NCBI RefSeq assembly: GCF_024623785.1
Contig: NZ_JANKBZ010000003.1
Span: forward strand, 620,001 to 684,000
DNA from: Archangium lipolyticum
GTDB taxonomy: Bacteria > Myxococcota > Myxococcia > Myxococcales > Myxococcaceae
Reading direction: 5' to 3'
DNA: 64,000 nucleotides
How positions within the stretch are numbered: the first letter of the stretch is position 1; each line of letters opens with the position of its first letter. The notes beneath the pieces are model-generated. The model made no database searches. It saw nothing but the letters and a program-made list of their open reading frames with translations, and had not been told where the DNA came from. The position numbers and the translations under genes are program-made. Positions 48,375-57,433 of this stretch are shown here, piece after piece.

Positions 48375-48436
48375 CCTGAGGAGCGCTGCAACGGGGGGTT
48401 TCCCCTCGCCAGGCTCAGGTTCGTGCAACGGCGCTC
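48375..48436 (+). promoter_or_regulatory. S-adenosylhomocysteine (SAH) riboswitch
   Basis: The conserved core is present: P1 CCTGAG (48375-48380) pairs with CTCAGG (48414-48419), and GAGCGCTGCAAC begins at 48381. A GGGG/CCCC hairpin and CGCCAGGCTCAG complete the ligand pocket. The pseudoknot strand GCGCTC (48431-48436, in AACGGCGCTC) pairs with GAGCGC at 48381-48386. This is the RF01057 arrangement. It lies 79 nt before ahcY. SAH binding turns expression on, so the hydrolase is made when its substrate builds up. Confidence 0.93.
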
Positions 48437-48515
48437 GCTGACTCGTGGCTGGATGCCCGGGAGGCGAGCAGCAACCGTCTGCCACATCCAGCCCCCTGCC
48501 AATCAGGAGCAATGC

Positions 48516-49934
<1,419 letters not shown>

Positions 49935-49951
49935 GAACGCGGGAACGGACA

Positions 49952-49984
49952 GGGGCGCCGCGTCGTCCGTGACGCGCGCGCCCC
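49952..49984 (+). terminator. Terminator-like hairpin after ahcY
   Basis: GGGGCGCCGCGTC (49952-49964) pairs with GACGCGCGCGCCCC (49971-49984) with one bulge, 17 nt past the stop. No U-run follows. Confidence 0.6.
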
Positions 49985-50063
49985 GCGTCGAATTGGCCAG
50001 ACCCCGGGTGTGGATCCTGTCTACGCTCCGAAACGGATGAGCCACACCCCAGGGGGTCACACC

Positions 50064-50987
50064 ATGCAGCAGCAGTCCATCCTCATCACGGGCTCGAGCA
50101 CTGGCTTCGGGCGTCTGGCGGCCGAGACACTGGCGCGCAAGGGGCACATCGTCTTCGCCGGGATGCGCGGCATCCATCGACGCAACGAGAGCGCGGCCCG
50201 GGAGCTGAACGAGCTGGCCCGCCGCGAGAACCTCCGCCTGCACGTGCTGGAGCTGGACGTGACGGATGATGCCTCCGTGCGGACCGCGGTGGATCGCGTG
50301 CTCGAGACCGCGGGCCGGGTGGACGCCGCAGTCAACAACGCGGGAATGATGGCCACGGGCCTGGACGAGGGCTTCACGGACGATCAGCTCCAGGCGCTGT
50401 TCGACACCAACGTGTTCGGCGTCCAGCGCGTCATCCGCGCCGTCCTGCCGCACATGCGCGAGCGCCGCTCGGGCCTGCTCCTCACCGTGTCCAGCAACAT
50501 GGCGCGCATCACCTTCCCCTTCCTGGGGATCTACTGCGCCAGCAAGCGAGCGGTGGAGGGGCTCGCCGAGTCCTACCGCTACCAGCTCGCCCCGCTCGGC
50601 ATCGACTCGGTCATCGTGGAGCCGGGGGGCTACCCCACCGCGCTCTTCACCAAGATCGTCACCCCCGAGGACACGGCCCGCGTCGACTCCTACGGCCCGC
50701 TCGCGGAGCTGCCGCAAAAGATGTTCGGCGGCCTCGCGGCCTCGCTGCGGGGGCCGGACGCGCCCAACCCGCAGGAGGTGGCCGACGTCATCGCCCGCCT
50801 CATCGAGACGCCCGTGGGCTCACGCCCCCTGCGCACCATCGTGGATCACCACCTGGGCGACGCCCTGAAGACCCTCAACGAGGTGTCCGCGAACGTCCAT
50901 GAGCAGCTCCTCACCGCCCACGGCATGGGAGAGCTGCTCTCCCCCGCGGGCTCCCTACCTCCGGTGGCGACGACAGTGGATGTCTGA
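50064..50987 (+). CDS. Short-chain dehydrogenase/reductase
   Basis: 307 residues from the ATG at 50064, with AGGGGGT upstream. NAD(P) motif TGSSTGFG, NNAG, and YCASKRA catalytic Tyr/Lys. The C-terminal extension of ~60 residues beyond the classical SDR core carries no known domain. The TGSSTGFG form and EPGGYPTALF segment are typical of SDRs annotated as oxidoreductases of unknown substrate. The next gene starts 26 nt later. Confidence 0.9.
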   Translation: MQQQSILITGSSTGFGRLAAETLARKGHIVFAGMRGIHRRNESAARELNELARRENLRLHVLELDVTDDASVRTAVDRVLETAGRVDAAVNNAGMMATGLDEGFTDDQLQALFDTNVFGVQRVIRAVLPHMRERRSGLLLTVSSNMARITFPFLGIYCASKRAVEGLAESYRYQLAPLGIDSVIVEPGGYPTALFTKIVTPEDTARVDSYGPLAELPQKMFGGLAASLRGPDAPNPQEVADVIARLIETPVGSRPLRTIVDHHLGDALKTLNEVSANVHEQLLTAHGMGELLSPAGSLPPVATTVDV

Positions 50988-51013
50988 GCCCTCCTCGATT
51001 GTTCGCGCTCCGC

Positions 51014-52168
51014 ATGTCTTCCCCCCTGCCGATTCCGCTCCTCGAAGCGCCTCGCCCGGTTGACGCCGAGCCCTCGTCCGTCCGCCTGGCGTCCAATTCT
51101 CCCCGTGAGGTGGGGTCGATCGCTCGCCGGATGACCCTGGTGGATGGGTTGCGCGGATTCGCCGCGCTGGCCGTGGTGCTGCCGCACGCCGTGGGCCTCT
51201 TCATCTTCGCCGGCTCGGGAGCGTTGTCCGAGTGGATGGTCCGCGTGGCGGACTTCGGACACCGGGGCGTCGAGGTGTTCTTCGCGCTCAGTGGCTTCGT
51301 CATCGCCTTCTCGCTGCGCCACACTCGCCTGTCCCCCCGGGGCATCGGCCAGTTCATCCTCCGCCGCTCGCTGCGCCTGGATCCGCCCTACTGGGTGGCA
51401 CTCGGCCTGTTCTGTGGTTACCTGCTCCTGCGCGCGGCGATGACGGGCAAGCCAGCGGAGCTGCCCTCGGCACCTCACCTGCTGTCCCACCTGCTCTACC
51501 TGCAGGATGTCCTGGGGTACGGGCAGCTCAACATCGCCTTCTGGACCCTCTGCATCGAGTTCCAGTTCTACCTGGCGTTCGCGGTGCTGCTGGGGTGCGC
51601 CCAGGCGCTCTCCCGCTGGTCGGGCCGCGATGGCGTACTGACGATGTTCTTCTCGGTCCTGTTCGTGGTGTCGCTGGCCTGGCCCATGGGCCTGGTGGAG
51701 ATGCGGTCCCACCAGCCGCACATGATGTACCTGCCCTCCCACGTGTTCATCTTCCTGGCGGGCGCGCTGACGTGGTGGACGCTCGAGGGCCGCCTGCCCC
51801 GTGCGGTCTGGTACGCCTTCGTGCTCGGGTTGTGGGGCTTGTTCCTGTGGAAGCTCGACAGCCGCGTGTTCGTGACGGCGGCCACGAGCTCGATCCTCTA
51901 TGCGGCCGGACGGAGCCACCGGCTCTACACCTGGCTCGCCGCACGTCCTCTGCAGTACCTGGGTCGCATCTCGTACAGCATCTATCTCGTGCACGTGCCC
52001 CTGTGCATGCTGCTGCTGGCCGTGAAGGTGCGCATCGCCCCCCCCTCGGATCTGGTGTCCCTGGCCTTCCTCGGGGTCTGCTACGCCGCGAGCATCGCCG
52101 CCGCCCACGTGCTGTACACCTGGGTGGAGGCGCCCTGCCTCGAGTGGACGAAGCGCCTCAAGCGTTGA
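51014..52168 (+). CDS. Acyltransferase 3 family membrane protein
   Basis: 384 residues from the ATG at 51014 (an in-frame TTG at 50999 gives 5 more). A cytoplasmic N-terminus of ~40 residues precedes LVDGLRGFAALAVVLPHAVG with the catalytic-type His, then about ten membrane segments with RRSLRLDPPYW (the family's R-x-x-R) and SYSIYLVHVPL. Such enzymes O-acylate polysaccharides, lipids or glycopeptides at the membrane. Substrate unknown. Confidence 0.88.
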   Translation: MSSPLPIPLLEAPRPVDAEPSSVRLASNSPREVGSIARRMTLVDGLRGFAALAVVLPHAVGLFIFAGSGALSEWMVRVADFGHRGVEVFFALSGFVIAFSLRHTRLSPRGIGQFILRRSLRLDPPYWVALGLFCGYLLLRAAMTGKPAELPSAPHLLSHLLYLQDVLGYGQLNIAFWTLCIEFQFYLAFAVLLGCAQALSRWSGRDGVLTMFFSVLFVVSLAWPMGLVEMRSHQPHMMYLPSHVFIFLAGALTWWTLEGRLPRAVWYAFVLGLWGLFLWKLDSRVFVTAATSSILYAAGRSHRLYTWLAARPLQYLGRISYSIYLVHVPLCMLLLAVKVRIAPPSDLVSLAFLGVCYAASIAAAHVLYTWVEAPCLEWTKRLKR

Positions 52169-52473
52169 GGACTCATCGGGTGTGTCCACGAGCTCGGGGC
52201 AGGCTCAGCGCCGGCTTCCGATTTCTCGCAATCCACTAAATCCGATGTAGTCAATAGCTTCTCGGTAACCGCAATTTTTTGCGCGTGCAATCATAGTACG
52301 GATTGTGTACAGCTTCACAATCCGTACAGCCCGCATTCCCCTGGCAGTACGGCATTCGCGCAAAGCGAGAATTCGCTGTACGCGCAGCCTTCTCCGGGTT
52401 CGTAGCTCGTCTGCCAGAATTTCAATTGCGGCCATGCCCCTGGTCTTCAGGGCGGCATGCAGAGGGTTTCCTC
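52169..52473. promoter_or_regulatory. Low-GC intergenic region with 12-bp palindrome
   Basis: 305 nt, much more A/T-rich than flanking genes from about 52220 to 52450. It contains a perfect 12-bp inverted repeat, GTACGGATTGTG (52296-52307) and CACAATCCGTAC (52316-52327), with an 8-nt loop. This could be an operator or a hairpin upstream of the secreted-protein operon. Short frames on both strands look like chance or debris. Confidence 0.5.
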
Positions 52474-54858
52474 ATGCATTGGATGCGTTTGTGTCTTTGG
52501 GCCAGCTGCTTGTGTGTCATCGCCGCGTGTAACCAGGACGGAGAACACGCCGAGGCCCAGCCAACCTCCGAGCACTCATCCGAGATCATCACCGATTGGG
52601 AGATCCAGGCCTATGCATACTCGAACCCGGACCTCCTGGACGGTCTTCCGAGCGAGCTTCCCGTCGTCGTCAGTTACACGGGGCAGACGCCCACGGTCGC
52701 ATTCCGCATCGGCTGTGGCAGCAACTATGGAACGATGCTGGAGGCATTCGGGTACAGCAGGAACCTCACCCTCGGCGAGATGGAGCACTGGGGAGATTTG
52801 TCGAATCTTCCGGACGACCTGAAGCGGGCGAACGGGGATGTCGACGTTCCCATCATCACGCTCCGTTGTGGGAAGACCGAGGAGGAGACCCGGCAGCAGG
52901 TTCTACAGGTCTTCCGGGTGATCGGCTCACAGCCGCAGGGACGGCCCCAATACTACCTGCGCCTCCGCGGTGCGCCCGACTACCTCTTCTCCGCCAGTTG
53001 CATGAATTTCTTCACGGCGCTCGCCATGAAGAGCTCGAGTGATTTTGATTTCGACCTGGCGAGGGACAGCATCCCCATCCTCACCACCCTTCGCAGCTTC
53101 TGGCTGGATCCGACGGACCACGGGCTCACGGAGATCGACATCAACTGCTATTCAGCCACCGCACAGCCTCTCCCCACCGCGGTGGTCTCGCCCCCCCTCC
53201 TTCCTCGCCCCGCCATCCCATTCGATAAGCCCCAACTCTTCGTCAGCGACTACCCCTTCGAGGGAGTCCGGACGTCCAGGCCGCTGTATCTCATCTCCGG
53301 CGGCCGGGGCTATGCAATCGACTGTGGCTCCAATCGGGCGCAGATTCAGCAGGCGCTCGGCTTCGGGAGCACCACCCCCGAGCTCATCGCGCAGGATGAC
53401 CCGCGTTTCCTCGCGTCGCGCCCCGGCGAGCAGCCGGTCCTCCACTGCCGCAATGATGACCTCACGGTCTTCTCGGTCCTGGAGTATCCGACCAGCACCT
53501 ACTACCGGTTCAACAAGAGCAGGAACGCACTCTTCCGCTTCTCGTGCGAGACAGCTGGGAACTACTTCACCACCAGCACCCCACCCGGGACAACCTACCA
53601 GAACCTCATGGTCCTGCGCTCGGCCGTGGAGTACCTCCTGATCGACCGCAACCAGCCGGATGAGAAGACCCATCTCTACGACATCAACTGCGGGCCAGAG
53701 GCGAACCTGGCTGTGATTGATGCCTGGTTCGCGGCTGTCTTCGGCCGTCCCATCACGGAGGGAGAGCGCACCGGTTACAAGGCAACGTATGTTCACTTCT
53801 GGAACGAGCTCCAGGGGGACACCACCCGGATCCAGGAGGCCATGACCGCGGAGTTCGAGTCCAAGGTACGGTCTTCCGAGCTGGCCGCCGTCGTGGACCG
53901 CGCCCTGGCGGCCGCGAGCCCGGCACCGAATATCGAAAGCGACTGCGACGGCCATCACATCACCGACTACCTGAAGGGGAAGGTCACGGGCGGCGTATTC
54001 GGGGCTCCGCTGCGTGCGAACTTCACGCTCATCCGGGACTTCATCAAGGAGCGTGCGCCGCGGCTCGCGGTCCGCATGCGCGAGCACGCCCTGCTGACCT
54101 ATGGGAGCACGGCCGGTGCAGGCAAGGAGAAGGGCTTCAACCGGGGGCTCATGGAGAACCCGGATGACGCCCAGGCCTTCCTGGCGCTGCAGCGCAAGGT
54201 CGGCGAGAAGCTCTGGGCGGATTCGATCATCCTCCCGACGGTCCTCGGCAACGCGGTGAGCGACGGAAAGCGCGACAACACCTTCCGTCCCAAGTTCGAC
54301 AACTCCGTGGCCAAGTCGCATGACCTGGCCTTCCTCAAGACCGACGTCGCCAACAACAAGACCGCTGCCTTCGAGAAAGGCATCTATCGGTGGGTCTACG
54401 ACCTGGTGCAGAAGTCGCATGCCCCCTGGCGGCGTGACCTCGTCCAGTCCTACGACGACGTGTTCGGCTGCGTCCATACGAACGACGAGGCCTCCGAGTG
54501 CGCCGCGGATGAAGGCATCACCTGGTGGACGGGGTCTTTCTATCGGCCCGAGGTCTACTCCCCGCAGATCCCCAATCCGGACTTCTCTCTCGCCATGCTG
54601 CGCGAGAGCCACGAGTTCTACCTCCAGGACGAGTGCACCCCCGCGGACGGCGCTTGCGCCTATGAAATCCCGAAGATCGTCGAGCGGGCCTGTAAGCGCA
54701 ACAACCTCACGTGCTCGAGCTCGACCATCGAATCGAAGACCACCACCATCCGCGGCCACATCAAGAAGGGCACCTTGAAGGCGAACTATCCGTCCATCGA
54801 GTGCTACGTGCGGACGAAGGCCACGACGGGTTGTAATTTCACCTACATCCGCCAGTAG
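52474..54858 (+). CDS. Large lipoprotein with internal repeat, unknown family
   Basis: 794 residues from the ATG at 52474. Signal with lipobox CVIAAC. Two diverged copies of a ~180-residue domain are visible: the first begins near residue 60 (IGCGSNYGTMLEAFGYS, ITLRCGKTEE, YYLRLRGAPDYLF, DINCYS) and the second near 260 (IDCGSNRAQIQQALGFGS, VLHCRNDD, YYRFNKSRNALFRF, DINCGPE). Both have paired Cys residues. The C-terminal half (from ~430) is different and helical with a Cys-rich end (CVHTNDEASECAADEGITWW). No family recognised. First gene of a six-gene same-strand run. Confidence 0.7.
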   Translation: MHWMRLCLWASCLCVIAACNQDGEHAEAQPTSEHSSEIITDWEIQAYAYSNPDLLDGLPSELPVVVSYTGQTPTVAFRIGCGSNYGTMLEAFGYSRNLTLGEMEHWGDLSNLPDDLKRANGDVDVPIITLRCGKTEEETRQQVLQVFRVIGSQPQGRPQYYLRLRGAPDYLFSASCMNFFTALAMKSSSDFDFDLARDSIPILTTLRSFWLDPTDHGLTEIDINCYSATAQPLPTAVVSPPLLPRPAIPFDKPQLFVSDYPFEGVRTSRPLYLISGGRGYAIDCGSNRAQIQQALGFGSTTPELIAQDDPRFLASRPGEQPVLHCRNDDLTVFSVLEYPTSTYYRFNKSRNALFRFSCETAGNYFTTSTPPGTTYQNLMVLRSAVEYLLIDRNQPDEKTHLYDINCGPEANLAVIDAWFAAVFGRPITEGERTGYKATYVHFWNELQGDTTRIQEAMTAEFESKVRSSELAAVVDRALAAASPAPNIESDCDGHHITDYLKGKVTGGVFGAPLRANFTLIRDFIKERAPRLAVRMREHALLTYGSTAGAGKEKGFNRGLMENPDDAQAFLALQRKVGEKLWADSIILPTVLGNAVSDGKRDNTFRPKFDNSVAKSHDLAFLKTDVANNKTAAFEKGIYRWVYDLVQKSHAPWRRDLVQSYDDVFGCVHTNDEASECAADEGITWWTGSFYRPEVYSPQIPNPDFSLAMLRESHEFYLQDECTPADGACAYEIPKIVERACKRNNLTCSSSTIESKTTTIRGHIKKGTLKANYPSIECYVRTKATTGCNFTYIRQ

Positions 54859-54883
54859 CCCTCCAGCCAGAGACATCGACGCC

Positions 54884-56029
54884 ATGAACAAGCGACTGCG
54901 ATTGCTGCTCGCCACGCTCCTCGTGTGTCCCGCGGCTGGTGCCGCGGCGGAACCCACGGCCAGCTCGGACAGTGCCTGTCAGGGGGATGACAAGCGCATC
55001 TGCTACGAGACCCTCGCGGCCCATGGGGATTACCAGGGCATCATCGACCGGATCAGCCTGAACGTCATCGGCTACGAGCCCATCGAGAAGTACTTCCTCG
55101 GCAGGGCGCACTTCGGGCTGTCCAATCGGACGGCCGCCCACAGCCTCCGCTGCTTCCACACCCTCCGCGCGAAGGATCTGCTCGAGGCCTTCCTCACCGA
55201 GCGCAACCACAAGTTCGAGACGCAGCAGACGTTCGGGACGTCCGATGAGATGCGGTACGTCTATCACGCGACCAAGACGATGGACGCGCTCAAGAGCATC
55301 ACCGGCTGCGAGGAGTCCTCGCACACCGCGACGAGCCTGGAGCGCTATGCCCGGCGCTACGCCATCGAGCGCATTCAAGGGCTGGTCTACAACACCGAGA
55401 CGGATGGAGCCCTGGGGCCCCTCTTCCGGGAGAAGATGGGTTCCTTCCAGCAGATGATGCAGAGCCTGGTGACCACCGCGTCCCAGGTCGAAACCCGCTA
55501 CCGCGCGGCATCGATCGAGCTCGACGCCGGGCGGACCCAACTGTTCTCCATCCGGGACGACATCAATGCGCAGTTCGGCGCGGGAACGGTCATCACCGAT
55601 GACTCCAGTGACACCACCTTCCCGCTCTTCCGCTACGACCAGAACAAGAAGCAGGCCATCCTGACGGGCCTGGATGCGCGCTACCAGGGACTCCTCCAGG
55701 TCGAGACCCGGGTCACGGCCCTGGAGACCCAGCTCCTGGGTGCCCTCGCGGCCCAATCGATGGACGACTACCTCCAGAAGAAGGAGCAGACCATCCTCCA
55801 GGTGAAGAAGCTCTCGGCGGAGCTCCTGCTGGGCGTGAATCTGTGGACCCGATTCTGGGCCTCCGAGGAGAAGGGGTTCGCGAAGCTCAAGACCGCGGCG
55901 GCGGCCGAGGGCAACTCCATGCTCTTCACGCACGCCACCCGGATCGACACCGATTGGCGCACCAAGATGAAGGTCCACTGCAGCGCCTCGAATCCCGCCT
56001 GGTACTGCACGGGGGGAACCAATCCATGA
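54884..56029 (+). CDS. Exported helical protein, unknown family
   Basis: 381 residues. Signal peptide RLRLLLATLLVCPAAGAAAE. An N-terminal Cys-containing part, then mainly long helices (VETRYRAASIELDAGRTQLF, ARYQGLLQVETRVTALETQL) and a short Cys pair near the C-terminus (KVHCSASNPAWYC). Begins 25 nt after the previous stop; its own stop overlaps the next ATG (ATGA). No family recognised. Confidence 0.7.
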   Translation: MNKRLRLLLATLLVCPAAGAAAEPTASSDSACQGDDKRICYETLAAHGDYQGIIDRISLNVIGYEPIEKYFLGRAHFGLSNRTAAHSLRCFHTLRAKDLLEAFLTERNHKFETQQTFGTSDEMRYVYHATKTMDALKSITGCEESSHTATSLERYARRYAIERIQGLVYNTETDGALGPLFREKMGSFQQMMQSLVTTASQVETRYRAASIELDAGRTQLFSIRDDINAQFGAGTVITDDSSDTTFPLFRYDQNKKQAILTGLDARYQGLLQVETRVTALETQLLGALAAQSMDDYLQKKEQTILQVKKLSAELLLGVNLWTRFWASEEKGFAKLKTAAAAEGNSMLFTHATRIDTDWRTKMKVHCSASNPAWYCTGGTNP

Positions 56030-57411
56030 CATCGCCGCGCCGCGTGGCGCTTTCCGTCACGCTCTTCCTGACGACGTCCCTGTTCCCGCTCTCCCTCTGG
56101 GCCGCCCAGCCCGGGGAGGAGATCGTGGTCCCCACCTACGGCTTCCCCCAGGTGGAGAGCCTGTGGCAGGCGGCAACCGGGGGACGCCCCCTGGATGCGA
56201 GCCTCATCACCGTCCTGACCACCCACCTGGGCCAGACCTCCTCTGGAGGCGGCGGTGGGGGGGGTGGCATCGAATACGACTTCGCGGCAGCCGCGCCACG
56301 CGCGAGCGCCACGACGACGGGTCCCATCCTGCCCATCGTCAGCCTGGAGGCGAACCTGGCACGGACCGTCCACGAGCGGAGCGCCCGGCTCGACCTGCTG
56401 CTCGGCGCCGTTCAGGGCTACCGCGCGGAGGCGGACCCGATGGATCGCAGCATCGCCATCGAGACGTGGTCGAACGCCGCGCACCTCGAGCTCTTCCTCA
56501 CGAACACCTCCGTGTTCCTCGAGGGACAGACGCGCGAGCAGAAGTGCCTCTCGTACGAGCGCGCGGCCGATCATGCCCGCTTCCTCGGATGGACCCGGCA
56601 GAGCCCCACGGGCGGCCCCGTCCAGGCCCGGGTGCCGACCGGTTGGGAGTCCCTGCGCACCGCGGCCAGCAGCTTCTTCTCCAACAGCTTCGTGCGCCAC
56701 ATTCCCGACGGCATCTGCTCGCTCCAGCGCGCCATCCGCAAGAGCGAGGTAGAGAAGACCGTCAGGGGGGCGGTGGACCAGGCCATCGCGGTGAAGGTCG
56801 GCAAGGAGATGGATGCCGCCCTCAAGATCGCCGAGCGCAAGTTGGAGGACTACGCGAGCGCCGGTCAGACTTCCCACGTGGAGGTGCCCACACGCGAGAT
56901 CTTCGCCCTGAAGAAGTCCGTCAGCGACACGCGGCCCGTCCACGACTTCGTCGTGCAGGACAAGCTGATGCTCTACAGCGTCCCACAGGGAAGCCAGAAG
57001 CAACCCCTGGTGACCGACCTCGAGGACAGACAGAAACGCATCAGCGCCATCATCAGCGCCACGGGAGCCGCCGAGCTCAGCGCGGAAGTCACCAGCGCAC
57101 GCGCCACACGCGACGCGCACACGCAGTTCCTGTCGGACACCGTGACCCTGCTCCGGGAGATGGCGGTGACCCCCGGGCTGAGCACCAGTGCCCGGGATCG
57201 GGTCAAGGTCTGCGTGACGCTTCCGGCGGAGGTGACGCCGCAGAACCTCGAGAGCCTCGCCGCGCAGCTCAACACGTGTCTGGCGCAGCTCGCGACGGTC
57301 TACACGGAGCTCAAGGCACAGAGCGGCACACGGCCGGGGTACGGCGATTTCGCCCAGAAGTTGGATGACCTGTCGTCCGCGTATGTCGACATCGCCACGC
57401 GCGGCCAGTGA
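56026..57411 (+). CDS. Exported protein with poly-Gly linker, unknown family
   Basis: 461 residues from the ATG at 56026, which overlaps the upstream TGA. Signal peptide LSVTLFLTTSLFPLSLWAA. A stretch of eight Gly (after QTSS) forms a flexible linker between a short N-terminal part and a larger helical domain with few Cys. The sequence VEKTVRGAVDQAIAVKVGKE and the C-terminal helices suggest coiled-coil packing. No family recognised. Confidence 0.7.
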   Translation: MTSPRRVALSVTLFLTTSLFPLSLWAAQPGEEIVVPTYGFPQVESLWQAATGGRPLDASLITVLTTHLGQTSSGGGGGGGGIEYDFAAAAPRASATTTGPILPIVSLEANLARTVHERSARLDLLLGAVQGYRAEADPMDRSIAIETWSNAAHLELFLTNTSVFLEGQTREQKCLSYERAADHARFLGWTRQSPTGGPVQARVPTGWESLRTAASSFFSNSFVRHIPDGICSLQRAIRKSEVEKTVRGAVDQAIAVKVGKEMDAALKIAERKLEDYASAGQTSHVEVPTREIFALKKSVSDTRPVHDFVVQDKLMLYSVPQGSQKQPLVTDLEDRQKRISAIISATGAAELSAEVTSARATRDAHTQFLSDTVTLLREMAVTPGLSTSARDRVKVCVTLPAEVTPQNLESLAAQLNTCLAQLATVYTELKAQSGTRPGYGDFAQKLDDLSSAYVDIATRGQ

Positions 57412-57433
57412 ACGGCGAGACGGGGTTCAATCA

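Noticed and set aside
52205-52435. 76-codon minus-strand frame in the A/T-rich gap
   Set aside because: No ribosome site, basic low-information sequence, and it overlaps the palindrome; not supported as a gene.
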